DNA of 64,000 bases, from assembly GCF_030053425.1 (NCBI RefSeq), contig NZ_JASGBI010000001.1:1992001-2056000 (forward strand). The letters are read 5' to 3'. This document shows positions 50,767-59,993 of this stretch, one piece after another (positions within the stretch are counted from its first letter, which is position 1; the number at the start of each line of letters is the position of its first letter). Source of the DNA: Lysobacter stagni (GTDB taxonomy: Bacteria; Pseudomonadota; Gammaproteobacteria; Xanthomonadales; Xanthomonadaceae). A program made the position numbers and the translations under genes. The notes beneath the pieces are model-generated. The model was not told the origin of the DNA. It saw only the letters and a program-made list of their open reading frames with translations, and made no database searches.

Positions 50767-52914
50767 TCAGAAGAATGCCCGCACGCCGAACGCCACGCCG
50801 CGACCGGGCAGCGGTGCGACGTCCTTCAGGAACGAAGTGTGCACGCGCGCTTCCTCGTCGAGCAGGTTGCTGCCGTCGACGAACAGTTCCCACGCATTGC
50901 CCTTCGCGGTGTCGGCGTGCCACGCCACGTGGGCATCGACGAGCGTGTAGCCGGGCGTTTCGTTTTCGAACGCGGCGACATCGTCCTGGCGCGCGTAGCG
51001 CACCGCGCCCAGTGAGGCGCGCCACGCGCCCTGTTCCCAGCGCACTTCACCGCCCAGTCGCTTCGGAGCGATGCGCGGCAGGTTGCCGCCGCGTGCCAGG
51101 TCGACGGTGTAGGCGTCGCTGTGGTCGTCTTGCGGCACGGAGAAACTCACCTCGCGCGTACCGGTGCCGGTGAGCTCGGCGCGAACGATGTCGCCGAACA
51201 CGCGCAGATCCCAGCTGCCGCTGGCGTTGTCGGCGAAATTCCATCCGAACTCGGCCTCGGCGCCGTTGAAGCGCGCATCGTCCTGCGTCCACACGCGAAC
51301 CGGGCCGTCCTGGTCTTCGATGCCGGTGTCGGCCAGGTAGATGAAGTCGTCGTAACGCACGTGGTACAGCGATGCGCTCAGCTTGAACGGACCGCCGTGC
51401 CAGTGCAGGCCGACCTCCGCACGGTTGGCAGTTTCCACGTCCAGTTCCGGCGAACCCAGTTCCACGCTCGCCGTGGCCACGTGCAGGCCATTGGAATACA
51501 GCTCTTCCGCCGTCGGCGCGCGCTGCGCACGGTCCAGTCCGAACGACAGGTGGAATGCATCGTTGATGTCCCTCTTCAGCGCGGCCGACAAGCTGGTGGT
51601 GTGGAAGTCGCGATCCGGGCCGATGGCCACCGCGTCGTCCACGTCCACTTCGTTGCGGTCGAAGCGCGCGCCCACTTCAGTTTTCACCGCGCCGAACGAA
51701 CGCTGGCCCAGCCAGAACACACCCGCGTCGTTGCCCTTGGACGGCGGCACGAAGGCCTCTTCGCCGATCGCTTCGAAATCGCGCTGACCCCATTGCACTC
51801 CGACGGCGCCATCCCAGCCCAGCAGCGGCTGGTGCACGAGCTCCACGCGCGCCTCGGTGCTGGTGTTGTCGAACACGGTGCCGGTCTGTTCGCCTTCGTA
51901 TTCGGTGTGCGTGTACTCGGTGCGCGCGACCTTGGCACGCAGCGACTTGAACACGCCCAGGTCGTCCAGCCCGCCACGCATCTCATAGCGGTGCTGGGTC
52001 ATGGCGATGGACACGGGGCCTTCCTCTTCGCCGCCTGGCTCCGCGCCGTGCTCGTGCGCATCACCGGGCACGCCGTAGCGCGTGTCGAACAGGCTCGCAC
52101 CGACGCCGAGGAATCCGCGTTCGCCAATCCAGCTCACGCCCAGCGCGCCGCTGTCGGTGCGCACGAAACTGTTGGGTAGAGTGCCCTTGGTCGCCGGATC
52201 GGGTGTTTCGCCTTCCTCTGCCATGCGCTGCGCGCTTTCGGGATAGCCGGGGATGTCGTAATCGCCGGTTTCGCGGTGCAGGCCGTCGATGTGGAACACC
52301 GTGTGGCCCGACGCCGAAGTGGCATCGAGGCGGAACATGCCGGTGGTTTCGTCGTTGACGGTGTTGCCGCGCAGTTCGGCGCGGCCCTCCAGGGGCTCGT
52401 CGGTGACGGCCTCGGGGATGCGACCGTCGACCACGTTCACGGCGCCGCCGATGGCGCCGCTGCCGTAGAGCAGGGTGGCCGGACCCTTCAGCACTTCGAT
52501 CTGGTTGGCCAGGAAGGGCTCGATGCTGACGGCGTGGTCCACGCTCACCGTGGACACGTCGCCCGAGCCCAGTCCGTCGCTCAACACCTGCACGCGCGCG
52601 CCGTCGAAGCCGCGCACGATCGGACGGCCGACGCCCGCTCCGAAGAAGGACGACTGCACGCCGGGCAGCTTGCCGACGGTTTCGCCCAGCGAATTGGCCT
52701 TGGCTTCGTCCAGGCGCTGACCCGCGAGTATGTCCACCGGACGCACGAGGTCTTCGGCGGTGCCGACCAGCGGCGTGGCCTGCACCTCGACGCCGGCGAG
52801 GTCTTTCGGCTGGTGTTCGTGGGATCCCTGATCGTCGGCATGCGCCGCAAGGGGAAGGGCTGCCGCCAGGGCCAGGGAGAGGGGAAGGCGTCTGAACAGG
52901 GCGCGCTTGGGCAT
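50767..52914 (-). CDS. TonB-dependent outer membrane receptor (ZnuD-like)
   Basis: A 715-residue receptor with signal peptide (FRRLPLSLALAAALPLAAHA). The plug begins KDLAGVEVQATPLVGTAEDL and contains RGFDGARVQVLSDGLGSGDV and LLYGSGAIGGAVNVVDGRI. The barrel ends GRGVAFGVRAFF, with terminal Phe. Extracellular loops are His/Glu-rich (DAHEHGAEPGGEEEGP; also GSHEHQPKD near the N-terminus), as in the zinc receptor ZnuD. Its promoter region holds a Zur-type palindrome. Zinc uptake is therefore likely. The start at 52914 gives a clean signal. Confidence 0.88.
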   Translation of the reverse strand: MPKRALFRRLPLSLALAAALPLAAHADDQGSHEHQPKDLAGVEVQATPLVGTAEDLVRPVDILAGQRLDEAKANSLGETVGKLPGVQSSFFGAGVGRPIVRGFDGARVQVLSDGLGSGDVSTVSVDHAVSIEPFLANQIEVLKGPATLLYGSGAIGGAVNVVDGRIPEAVTDEPLEGRAELRGNTVNDETTGMFRLDATSASGHTVFHIDGLHRETGDYDIPGYPESAQRMAEEGETPDPATKGTLPNSFVRTDSGALGVSWIGERGFLGVGASLFDTRYGVPGDAHEHGAEPGGEEEGPVSIAMTQHRYEMRGGLDDLGVFKSLRAKVARTEYTHTEYEGEQTGTVFDNTSTEARVELVHQPLLGWDGAVGVQWGQRDFEAIGEEAFVPPSKGNDAGVFWLGQRSFGAVKTEVGARFDRNEVDVDDAVAIGPDRDFHTTSLSAALKRDINDAFHLSFGLDRAQRAPTAEELYSNGLHVATASVELGSPELDVETANRAEVGLHWHGGPFKLSASLYHVRYDDFIYLADTGIEDQDGPVRVWTQDDARFNGAEAEFGWNFADNASGSWDLRVFGDIVRAELTGTGTREVSFSVPQDDHSDAYTVDLARGGNLPRIAPKRLGGEVRWEQGAWRASLGAVRYARQDDVAAFENETPGYTLVDAHVAWHADTAKGNAWELFVDGSNLLDEEARVHTSFLKDVAPLPGRGVAFGVRAFF

Positions 52915-52947
52915 CGGGTCGGGTAAAGTGGGGTGGCGGGATCTGTG

Positions 52948-52968
52948 GAATGTTATATTATAACTCGA
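52948..52968. promoter_or_regulatory. Predicted Zur operator
   Basis: GAATGTTATATTATAACTCG contains the perfect 13-bp palindrome GTTATA-T-TATAAC (52952-52964), very close to the core of known Zur boxes (GAAATGTTATANTATAACA). It sits between the TonB receptor (start 52914, minus) and the MerC gene (start 53000, plus), so one site could control both. Confidence 0.8.
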
Positions 52969-52999
52969 CGGGTCCCGCACCCTCCCGGAAGTCACCCCC

Positions 53000-53422
53000 A
53001 TGCCTCCCACCCCATTGCGCAAAGTGCCCCGCAAAGTGCTCGATCGCATCGGTGCGTTCGGGTCGCTGCTGTGCGCGATCCATTGCGCGCTGCTGCCGCT
53101 GGTGATCGCGGTGCTGCCGTCGCTGGGCGTGGCGGCATGGCTGGGGTCGGGCTTCGAGGAGGCCTTCGTGATCTTCGCCACCGGGCTGGGGCTGTTCAGC
53201 CTGGTCTGGGGTTATCGCCGACACCGCGCGGTGCAGGCGCTTTCGCTGCTGGTCCCGGGCCTGACGATCCTCTGGGTGGGCGTGCTGTACACGCCGCTGC
53301 ACGAGAGCCTGGTGCCTCATGCCATCGCGATGACCTTCGGCGGCACGCTGGTCGGGCTGGCGCATCTGGCGAACCTGCGGCTCAACCACCTGCACGTGCA
53401 CGACGCGACCTGCGTCCACTGA
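53000..53422 (+). CDS. MerC-family membrane protein
   Basis: The 140-residue protein has four hydrophobic segments (LCAIHCALLPLVIAVLPSLG, FVIFATGLGLFSLVWGY, ALSLLVPGLTILWVGVLY, AIAMTFGGTLVGLAHLANL). The first has the CAxHC motif (SLLCAIHCALLP) typical of the MerC domain. The tail is His-rich with a Cys (NHLHVHDATCVH). It probably transports or senses a divalent metal. Position beside the Zur operator suggests zinc, not mercury. Confidence 0.82.
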   Translation: MPPTPLRKVPRKVLDRIGAFGSLLCAIHCALLPLVIAVLPSLGVAAWLGSGFEEAFVIFATGLGLFSLVWGYRRHRAVQALSLLVPGLTILWVGVLYTPLHESLVPHAIAMTFGGTLVGLAHLANLRLNHLHVHDATCVH

Positions 53423-53563
53423 GGCACTGCCGGGGTCCGCGAGGAAGGCTCGGGTGCGCGGCGTCCGACCCGGTGCTAGACTGCGCGGCCTCGCGCGAAG
53501 CGACCGCGTATTCTCGTAACCCCCGCACCCCGGTGCGGATTCGGACAGTTCCAGGAGCAGATC

Positions 53564-53752
53564 ATGGGTAAGGGCGACCGCAAGACCGCCAAGGGCAAGC
53601 GTTACAACTCCAGCTACGGCAACGCCCGCAGCAAGGCCGTGACCAAGGCCGCCGGCACCGCCGCCGCGCCGGTCGCCAAGAAGGCGACCAAGACCGTGGC
53701 CAAGGCCCCGGCCGCCAAGAAGGTCACCAAGAAGGCTGCCACCAAGGAATAA
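53564..53752 (+). CDS. bTHX-like 30S ribosomal protein with Lys/Ala-rich tail
   Basis: A 62-residue protein that begins MGKGDRKTAKGKRYNSSYGN, the signature of the small ribosomal protein bTHX (Thx), which sits in the 30S head. bTHX is normally about 27-50 residues. Here residues 24-62 are a Lys/Ala/Val-rich extension (KKATKTVAKAPAAKKVTKKA). AGGAG lies 9 nt upstream of the ATG. A strong terminator follows. The tail is histone-H1-like in composition, similar to the PPK2 tail. Confidence 0.75.
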   Translation: MGKGDRKTAKGKRYNSSYGNARSKAVTKAAGTAAAPVAKKATKTVAKAPAAKKVTKKAATKE

Positions 53753-53785
53753 GCGCCCAGCGCACGTTCCCGGACGGCCGTCCAG

Positions 53786-53817
53786 CAAAAAGCCCCGCCT
53801 TGGCGGGGCTTTTGTTT
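53786..53817 (+). terminator. Rho-independent terminator after the bTHX-like gene
   Basis: AAAAAGCCCCGCC-TT-GGCGGGGCTTTTGTTTT forms a strong stem with A- and T-tracts on the two sides, so it may also end the convergent M19 gene. Confidence 0.85.
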
Positions 53818-53840
53818 TGCGCGATCCGCGACGGGCGCGG

Positions 53841-55034
53841 TCAGTGCTGCGCCGCCTTTTCCACCTGCGACCACACGCGCAGCAGGTTGCCGCCCAGGAT
53901 CTTGCGGATATCGGCATCGGAGTGCCCACGCTTCTGCAGACCGGCGACCAGGTTCGGGTAGTCGGCCACCGAACGCAGTTCCACCGGCAGGTTGCCGCTC
54001 ACGCCGTCGAAGTCCGAACCGATGCCCACATGGTCCACGCCGATCAGCTTCACGGCGTAGTCGATCTGGTCCAGCACCGCGTCGATGTGCGTCACCGGCA
54101 CCGGATGCGCATCCTTCCATGCCTTCTCGAACTCGTCCTTCGAACGCACCGGCTTGCCGGCCTTGGCCAGCGCCGCGTTCTCGCGCTCGAAATCCGACTC
54201 GGCCTTGAAGTACGCGGTCAGGTCGCTGGCGGCCTTCGGATTGACGAAGGCCGTGCCGAACACCAGCTGCACCACGCCGCCTTCGGCGGCCACGGCCTTG
54301 GCCAGCTCGTCACTGATGTTGCGCTCGAAGCCCGGGGTGAAATGGCGCATGCCCGAATGGCTGGCGATCACCGGTACGTCGGTCACGCGCAGCACGTCGC
54401 GGATCGCATCGTCGGACAGGTGCGATACGTCGACCATGATGCCCACGCGGTTCATCTCGGCCACCACCTGTTCGCCGAACGGGCTCAGGCCGCCCCACTT
54501 CTTTTCCAGCTGGTAAGACGAATCGCTGATGCGGTTGGCGGCGCTGTGCGCCAGCGTGATGTAACGCACGCCTCGCGCGTGGAATGCCGCCAGCTTGGAG
54601 AGGTCGTCGCCGATGGGCGCGCCGTTCTCCATGCCCGGCGTCAGCAGCACGCGGCCGCCCTTGCGCAGCTTTTCCACGTCGGCCGGAGAACGCAGGATCG
54701 CGAACTTGTCCGGATGCCGAGCGACCATCGCCTCGACCGCGTCGATCTGCGTGTTCGCCGTCTGCCACGCGGTGCCGGCGGCGTCTTCGTCGGGCGAGGT
54801 GTAGATCGACATGAAGGCCACGTCGAGTCCGCCTTCGCGCGCACGCGGATAGTCGAATTCCCGGCTGGGTGTCGCCTCGCCCAGGTCGTTCCAGTGCGAG
54901 AGCAGTTCGCTGGGCGCGTCGATGTGGGTGTCGACGATGATGGCGTCCTGCGCCAGGTCACGCGGGTTGCGGCTCTGCGCTTGCACGGTCAACGGCAGCA
55001 GCAGGCCCAGGCCAACGGCAATCACGATACGCAC
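53841..55034 (-). CDS. Exported membrane dipeptidase (M19 family)
   Basis: The GTG at 55034 has GGAGG 5 nt upstream and gives signal peptide RIVIAVGLGLLLPLTVQA. The 397-residue product is a renal-dipeptidase-like zinc enzyme: metal ligands in VDTHIDAPSELL (HxD), LTPGMENGAPI (Glu), YITLAHSAANRISDSS (His) and VIASHSGMRHFTP (His), and VDHVGIGSDFDGVSG. It hydrolyses dipeptides in the periplasm. Long upstream frames in the same phase are not coding. Confidence 0.9.
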   Translation of the reverse strand: MRIVIAVGLGLLLPLTVQAQSRNPRDLAQDAIIVDTHIDAPSELLSHWNDLGEATPSREFDYPRAREGGLDVAFMSIYTSPDEDAAGTAWQTANTQIDAVEAMVARHPDKFAILRSPADVEKLRKGGRVLLTPGMENGAPIGDDLSKLAAFHARGVRYITLAHSAANRISDSSYQLEKKWGGLSPFGEQVVAEMNRVGIMVDVSHLSDDAIRDVLRVTDVPVIASHSGMRHFTPGFERNISDELAKAVAAEGGVVQLVFGTAFVNPKAASDLTAYFKAESDFERENAALAKAGKPVRSKDEFEKAWKDAHPVPVTHIDAVLDQIDYAVKLIGVDHVGIGSDFDGVSGNLPVELRSVADYPNLVAGLQKRGHSDADIRKILGGNLLRVWSQVEKAAQH

Positions 55035-55162
55035 GGCACCTCCGACGGTGGATGGGACAGCGGAATGAATGCCGCAGCGTACCGCAGCGCGTGGCGGGCG
55101 CCACGTGCCGGCTCCATCCGAACAGGACACGCAAGATCGGCCCGGTCGGACGGGCCGGAAAC

Positions 55163-56389
55163 TCAACGGACGCGATGGCCGCCGGCGTGCACGGCGGTGG
55201 CCAGTGGGCCGCCGAGCCAGTAGCACAGCTCCGACGGGTGCCCGATGTTCCATTGCACGAAGTCCGCGCGCGCGCCGGCGCGCAGCACGCCGCGGTCGTG
55301 GAGCCCCAGCGCCTTGGCCGCGTGGACGGTCGCGCCACGCAGCGCTTCCTCGGGCGTCAGGCGGAAATGGGTGCAGGCCAGCTGCATGGCATGGCGCAGC
55401 GACAGCAGCGGCGAGGTTCCGGGGTTGCAGTCGGTCGCCACGGCCATCGGCACGCCGTGCTCGCGGAACGCGTCCAGCGGCGGCAGCTTCGTTTCGCGCA
55501 GCACGTGGAACGCGCCCGGCAGCAGCACCGCGACGGTGCCGTGCAGTGCCATCGCGCGCACGCTGGCCAGGCTGGTGTGTTCGACGTGGTCGGCCGACAG
55601 CCCGTTGAACGCCGCGGCCAGCGCGGCCCCGCCCAGGTCGCTGAGCTGGTCGGCATGCAGTTTCACCGGAAGGTCGAGCGCGCGCGCGGCCTGGAACATG
55701 CGCGTGGTCTGCGCCGGAGTGAAGCCGATGCCCTCGCAGAACGCATCGACCGCATCGACCAGACCTTCCACGTGCAGGCGCCCGAGCCATTCGATCGCCG
55801 CATCGATGTACTCGTCGCCACGCCCGGCGAATTCCGGCGGCAGCGCATGCGCGGCCAGATAGGTGGTGCGCACGCTAATGCCCAGCTGTTCCAGCCTGCG
55901 CGCCACGCGCAGCATCTTGCGTTCGTTGTCGAAGTCCAGCCCGTAGCCGGACTTGATTTCCACCGTGGTGGCGCCGTCGGCGATCAGGGCGTGGGCGCGC
56001 GGCAGGGACTGGCGCAGCAGCTCGCCTTCGTCCGCGGCGCGGGTGGCGCGCACGGTGGACAGGATGCCGCCGCCCGCACGGGCGATCTCTTCATAGCTGG
56101 CGCCCTGCAGTCGTTGTTCGAATTCGCGCGCGCGGTCGCCGGCGAAGACCAGGTGCGTGTGGCAGTCCACCAGGCCCGGCGTGATCCAGCCGCGCGTCTC
56201 GATGACCTCGCGCGCCAGCCGATGCGGGGCGTCGGGCAGCTCGGAGCGGGGACCGACGAAGGTCAGGCGGTCGTCCCGCCAGGCCAGCGCGCCGTCGGAG
56301 ATGTCCGCATAACCCCGGGGAGCATCGAGGGTGGCGAGTGAAGCGCCGAGGATCAGTCCATCCCAGGCCGTATGCGTGCTGGCGGTCAT
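55163..56389 (-). CDS. hutI: Imidazolonepropionase
   Basis: A 408-residue amidohydrolase of histidine catabolism that converts imidazolone propionate to formiminoglutamate. The zinc HxH is [14 protein letters not shown], the substrate region [20 protein letters not shown], and metal or catalytic residues lie in [30 protein letters not shown] and [14 protein letters not shown]. The length is standard. It is divergent from hutF with 100 bp between. Confidence 0.95.
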   Translation of the reverse strand: MTASTHTAWDGLILGASLATLDAPRGYADISDGALAWRDDRLTFVGPRSELPDAPHRLAREVIETRGWITPGLVDCHTHLVFAGDRAREFEQRLQGASYEEIARAGGGILSTVRATRAADEGELLRQSLPRAHALIADGATTVEIKSGYGLDFDNERKMLRVARRLEQLGISVRTTYLAAHALPPEFAGRGDEYIDAAIEWLGRLHVEGLVDAVDAFCEGIGFTPAQTTRMFQAARALDLPVKLHADQLSDLGGAALAAAFNGLSADHVEHTSLASVRAMALHGTVAVLLPGAFHVLRETKLPPLDAFREHGVPMAVATDCNPGTSPLLSLRHAMQLACTHFRLTPEEALRGATVHAAKALGLHDRGVLRAGARADFVQWNIGHPSELCYWLGGPLATAVHAGGHRVR

Positions 56390-56489
56390 GGGCGGGGATT
56401 CTAGCCGTGCGAAGGGTGTGGCCGGAGTGAGTTCCTGCCCGACGGTCGGTCTCTTCGCCACGATCACGTCGTCGCGAGACAATGCCGCC

Positions 56490-57839
56490 ATGAAGACCCT
56501 CGATGCCGCAATGCTGTGGACCCCGGACGGCTGGCGTGCCGACGCCGGATTCGATATCGACGACCAGGGCCGCATCCAGGCCCTGCAGGCTGCCGAGCCC
56601 ACGGCGAGCGCGAGCTGGGTGGTGCCCGGCATCGCCAACCTGCACTCGCATGCCTTCCAGCGCGCGATGGCCGGTATGGCCGAGCGACAGACCAACCCGG
56701 AAGACTCCTTCTGGACCTGGCGCGAAACGATGTACCGCTTCGCCGCGCGCTTCACGCCCGAGATCCTGCACGCAGTGGCCACGCAGCTGTATGCCGAAAT
56801 GCTCGAAGCCGGCTACACCACGGTCTGCGAGTTCCATTACCTGCACCACGCGCCCGACGGCCGCCCGTACGACGACCCCGCCGCCATGTCGCGCGCGCTG
56901 ATTGCCGCCGCCCATGAGGCGGGCATCCGCCTCACGCTGCTGCCCGTGCTCTACATGACCGGCGGTTTCGACGGTCGTCCGTTGGGTGAACGCCAGCGTC
57001 GCTTCGGCCATGACGTGGATTCGTACCTGGCCCTGATCGACATGCTCTGCGAGGACGTCAGCCCCACGCTGCATGTGGGCTGCGCGTTGCACAGCCTGCG
57101 CGCCGTGCCGCCGGATGCGATGCGTGCCGTGCTCAATGCGCTGCCGCCGGCGATGCCGGTGCACATCCATATCGCCGAGCAGGTGGGCGAAGTGCAGGAC
57201 TGCGTGGCGATCCGCAACGCGCGTCCGGTCGAGTGGTTGCTGGGCAATGCGGCGGTCGATTCGCGCTGGACGCTGGTGCATGCCACGCATCTCACACCGG
57301 CCGAAACGCGCGGCATCGCGCGAAGCGAGGCGACCGTGGCCATCTGCCCGACCACGGAAGCCAACCTCGGCGATGGGCTGTTCCCGTTGCGCGATTACCT
57401 GGATGCAGGCGGCCGCTGGGGCGTGGGTTCGGACTCGCACATCTCGGTGTCGCCGGTGGAGGAACTGCGCTGGCTGGAATACGGCCAGCGACTGTCCACG
57501 CGTCATCGCAACATCGCCGTGCGCGCGGATTCGCCCAGCGTTGGCGAGACGCTGCTGCGCGATGTCGCACGCAGCGCCCGGCAGTCCAGCGGGCATGCGA
57601 TGGGCACGTTCGCGCCGGGCGAGTTCGCCGACGCCGTCGTGCTCGACACCGATGCACCGCAGCTGTTCGGCCTGGCGCCACACGACGCCATCGACCGCTG
57701 GATCTTCAGCGGCAACCGCAACCTGGTGCGCGATGTGTACGTGGGAGGACGGCGCGTCGTCGAAGGCGGACATCACGTGCAACGCGCCGCGATCGCCGCG
57801 CGCTACCGGGCGGCCATCGCGAAACTGATGGCCGAGTGA
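56490..57839 (+). CDS. hutF: Formimidoylglutamate deiminase
   Basis: A 449-residue amidohydrolase that converts formimidoylglutamate to formylglutamate and ammonia, the five-step Hut pathway found in pseudomonads and xanthomonads. The metal HxH is in [20 protein letters not shown], with [45 protein letters not shown] and [20 protein letters not shown] following the family. The Met at 56490 begins the first strand. Confidence 0.93.
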   Translation: MKTLDAAMLWTPDGWRADAGFDIDDQGRIQALQAAEPTASASWVVPGIANLHSHAFQRAMAGMAERQTNPEDSFWTWRETMYRFAARFTPEILHAVATQLYAEMLEAGYTTVCEFHYLHHAPDGRPYDDPAAMSRALIAAAHEAGIRLTLLPVLYMTGGFDGRPLGERQRRFGHDVDSYLALIDMLCEDVSPTLHVGCALHSLRAVPPDAMRAVLNALPPAMPVHIHIAEQVGEVQDCVAIRNARPVEWLLGNAAVDSRWTLVHATHLTPAETRGIARSEATVAICPTTEANLGDGLFPLRDYLDAGGRWGVGSDSHISVSPVEELRWLEYGQRLSTRHRNIAVRADSPSVGETLLRDVARSARQSSGHAMGTFAPGEFADAVVLDTDAPQLFGLAPHDAIDRWIFSGNRNLVRDVYVGGRRVVEGGHHVQRAAIAARYRAAIAKLMAE

Positions 57840-57842
57840 GGT

Positions 57843-58343
57843 TCAGCCGAACAGGTCGACCGCGCGCGGCAGTGCGCCTTCCATCGTCAGCAGGAATTCC
57901 TTGGTCGGCAGGCCGCCGCCGAAACCGGTGAGGCTGCCGTCGCTGCCGATCACGCGGTGGCACGGCAACACCAGCGGCAACGGGTTGCGCCCGTTCGCCG
58001 CGCCCACTGCGCGCACCGCCGTCGGACGCCCCACGCGGTGCGCGAGCTGCGAATAACTGATCGTCTCGCCGTACGGAATGTCCGCCAGCGTGCGCCAGAC
58101 GTGCTGCTGGAACGGCGTGCCGCGCGGCGCCAGCGGCAGGTCGAAATCGCGGCGCGTGCCGGCGAAATACTCGTCCAGTTGCCGTGCGGTGCGGTGCAGC
58201 GTGTCGTGCTCGCCTTTGCGCCAGTCCTCGCCTCGCCGCATGGGATGGCGTGGCGTGTGGAACTCGATCAGGTGCAGGCCATCCTCGCTTGCCGCCAGCA
58301 ACAGCGGGCCGACCGGACTGGGCACGTGCGTGTAGACGATCAT
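57843..58343 (-). CDS. ogt: Methylated-DNA-[protein]-cysteine S-methyltransferase
   Basis: A 166-residue Ogt/MGMT that removes O6-methylguanine by suicide transfer to cysteine. The active site is PCHRVIGSDGSLTGFGGGLP (Cys in PCHRV), preceded by the DNA-binding helix YSQLAHRVGRPTAVRAVGAA NGRNP. Its start overlaps the stop of the AlkA-type gene by 4 nt, giving a two-gene alkylation repair operon. Confidence 0.95.
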   Translation of the reverse strand: MIVYTHVPSPVGPLLLAASEDGLHLIEFHTPRHPMRRGEDWRKGEHDTLHRTARQLDEYFAGTRRDFDLPLAPRGTPFQQHVWRTLADIPYGETISYSQLAHRVGRPTAVRAVGAANGRNPLPLVLPCHRVIGSDGSLTGFGGGLPTKEFLLTMEGALPRAVDLFG

Positions 58344-59908
58344 GGTGTGGCGGCCGCGTTCGTGCGGACTCGGGCTGTGCGCGTGGAACGGGTGCGTTGC
58401 AAGGCCGGTTTCGCCACCGCCGCGGGCAATGCGGCGGCATCACGCCACAGGTGGATCACCGCATAGCCGCGCCACGGCCGCCACGCCTCGGCGCGCGCGC
58501 CCAGCGCCTTCGCGGTGAGGCGAGAACCGTCCGCAGGCAGGGATTTCTGCAGCACCAGGTCTTCGGCAGGAAACGCATCGGGATGCCCGAGCGCGCGAAG
58601 CGCGATGTACTGCGCCGTCCACGGGCCGATGCCGGGCAGCGCGACCCAGCGCGCCACCATGTCGTCCAGCGTGCGATCGGCATGGAAATCCACGCGTCCC
58701 TCCAGCAGCGCACGCGCGACGCCGCGCACCGTCTCCGCACGCGAACGGATCAGGCCCACCGTGACCAGGTCCGCCTCCACCAGGTCCTCGGGCGTGGGGA
58801 ACAGATGCTCCAGTCCCGGCGCGAACGGTTGCGGCAACTTTCGTCCGAACCGCTGCGCCAGACGCGATGCCAGCGTGCGTGCCGCGGCCACGCTGACCTG
58901 CTGGCCGATGATGGCGCGCACCGCGATCTCGAACCCGTCCCAACCACTGGGAAGCCGCAGGCCCGGGCGTTGCGCGACGAGCGGCGCCAGGCGTGGGTCT
59001 ACCGATAATGCGTCGGCGATGGCCTGCGGATCGGCATCCAGATCGAACATGCGGCGCAGGCGCTGCACGATCTCCAGCAACCTCGTCGGCGCGGCACCGT
59101 GCACCTCCAGCTTCAGCGCGTGCTCACCGTTCGGCCAGGCGCTCACGCGCAGCCAACCGGGTCGCTCGATCGGTCCGGTCACGCGCGCGTAGCTGTGCTC
59201 GTCGACCACTTCCACACCGGGAAGCGCGCGACCGCGCAGGAAGTCGAGCATCGCGGCGAAGTCGTACGGCGGACGATACCCCAGACGCAGCGTAAGACCT
59301 TCGCTGGAGGTCGACGGCGGCAGCTCGCGGTTGCGGCGCAGGTCGCGCGGCGCCATGCGGTACGCGTTGCGGAAGGCATCGTTGAAACGACGCAGGCTGC
59401 CGAATCCCGACGCCAGCGCGACCTCGGTGATGGGCAACGCGGTTTCGGTCAGCAGTTGCTTGGCGAACAGCAGACGGCGGGTGCCGTGCACGCCGATGGG
59501 TGCGACACCGACGCGCTGCACGAACAATCGTCGCAACTGGCGCTCGCCCAGGCCGACCCGCGCGGCCAGTACGGACAGCGGCTGGTCGGCCAGCGCGCCG
59601 TCGTCGATCAACTTGAGCGCTCGCGCCACCGCTGCGTCGCCGCGACGCCAGCTGCCATCGTCCGGCGACAGTTCGGGCCGACAGCGCAGGCACGGGCGAT
59701 AGCCGGCGGCTTCGGCGGCCGCGGCGTGGCGGAAATACTCCACGCGCTTGGCGGCCGGTGCCGGGCAGACGGGTCGGCAGTAGATGCGCGTGCTGAACAC
59801 GGCGGTGAAGAACAGGCCGTCGAAGCGCGGATCGCGCGTGAGGCGTGCCTGCTCGCACACCTGCCAGGCGGGCAACGCGTCGCTGTGCGTGGAAGCGGGG
59901 GTGTTCAT
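58340..59908 (-). CDS. Ada/AlkA fusion: DNA-3-methyladenine glycosylase with methylphosphotriester and AraC domains
   Basis: A 522-residue protein with three parts. Residues 1-75 are the Ada zinc domain (FSTRIYCRPVCPAP and CLRCRPE, four Cys). About 85-185 is an AraC-type helix-turn-helix (LSVLAARVGLGERQLRRLFV, ITEVALASGFGSLRRFNDAF). About 200-500 is the AlkA N-terminal domain and HhH-GPD glycosylase (GWDGFEIAVRAIIGQQVSVA; ALPGIGPWTAQYIALRALGH PDAFPAEDLVL with catalytic Asp). It probably both activates and carries out alkylation repair. Next is ogt, overlapping by 4 nt. Confidence 0.93.
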   Translation of the reverse strand: MNTPASTHSDALPAWQVCEQARLTRDPRFDGLFFTAVFSTRIYCRPVCPAPAAKRVEYFRHAAAAEAAGYRPCLRCRPELSPDDGSWRRGDAAVARALKLIDDGALADQPLSVLAARVGLGERQLRRLFVQRVGVAPIGVHGTRRLLFAKQLLTETALPITEVALASGFGSLRRFNDAFRNAYRMAPRDLRRNRELPPSTSSEGLTLRLGYRPPYDFAAMLDFLRGRALPGVEVVDEHSYARVTGPIERPGWLRVSAWPNGEHALKLEVHGAAPTRLLEIVQRLRRMFDLDADPQAIADALSVDPRLAPLVAQRPGLRLPSGWDGFEIAVRAIIGQQVSVAAARTLASRLAQRFGRKLPQPFAPGLEHLFPTPEDLVEADLVTVGLIRSRAETVRGVARALLEGRVDFHADRTLDDMVARWVALPGIGPWTAQYIALRALGHPDAFPAEDLVLQKSLPADGSRLTAKALGARAEAWRPWRGYAVIHLWRDAAALPAAVAKPALQRTRSTRTARVRTNAAATP

Positions 59909-59993
59909 GGGGGCAGGCTAGCACCGGCCAATCGCGCGGACTCGCCGGATCCGGACATCGTCATGGACACCGCGCGGCGCGGCCGCCGCAGGG

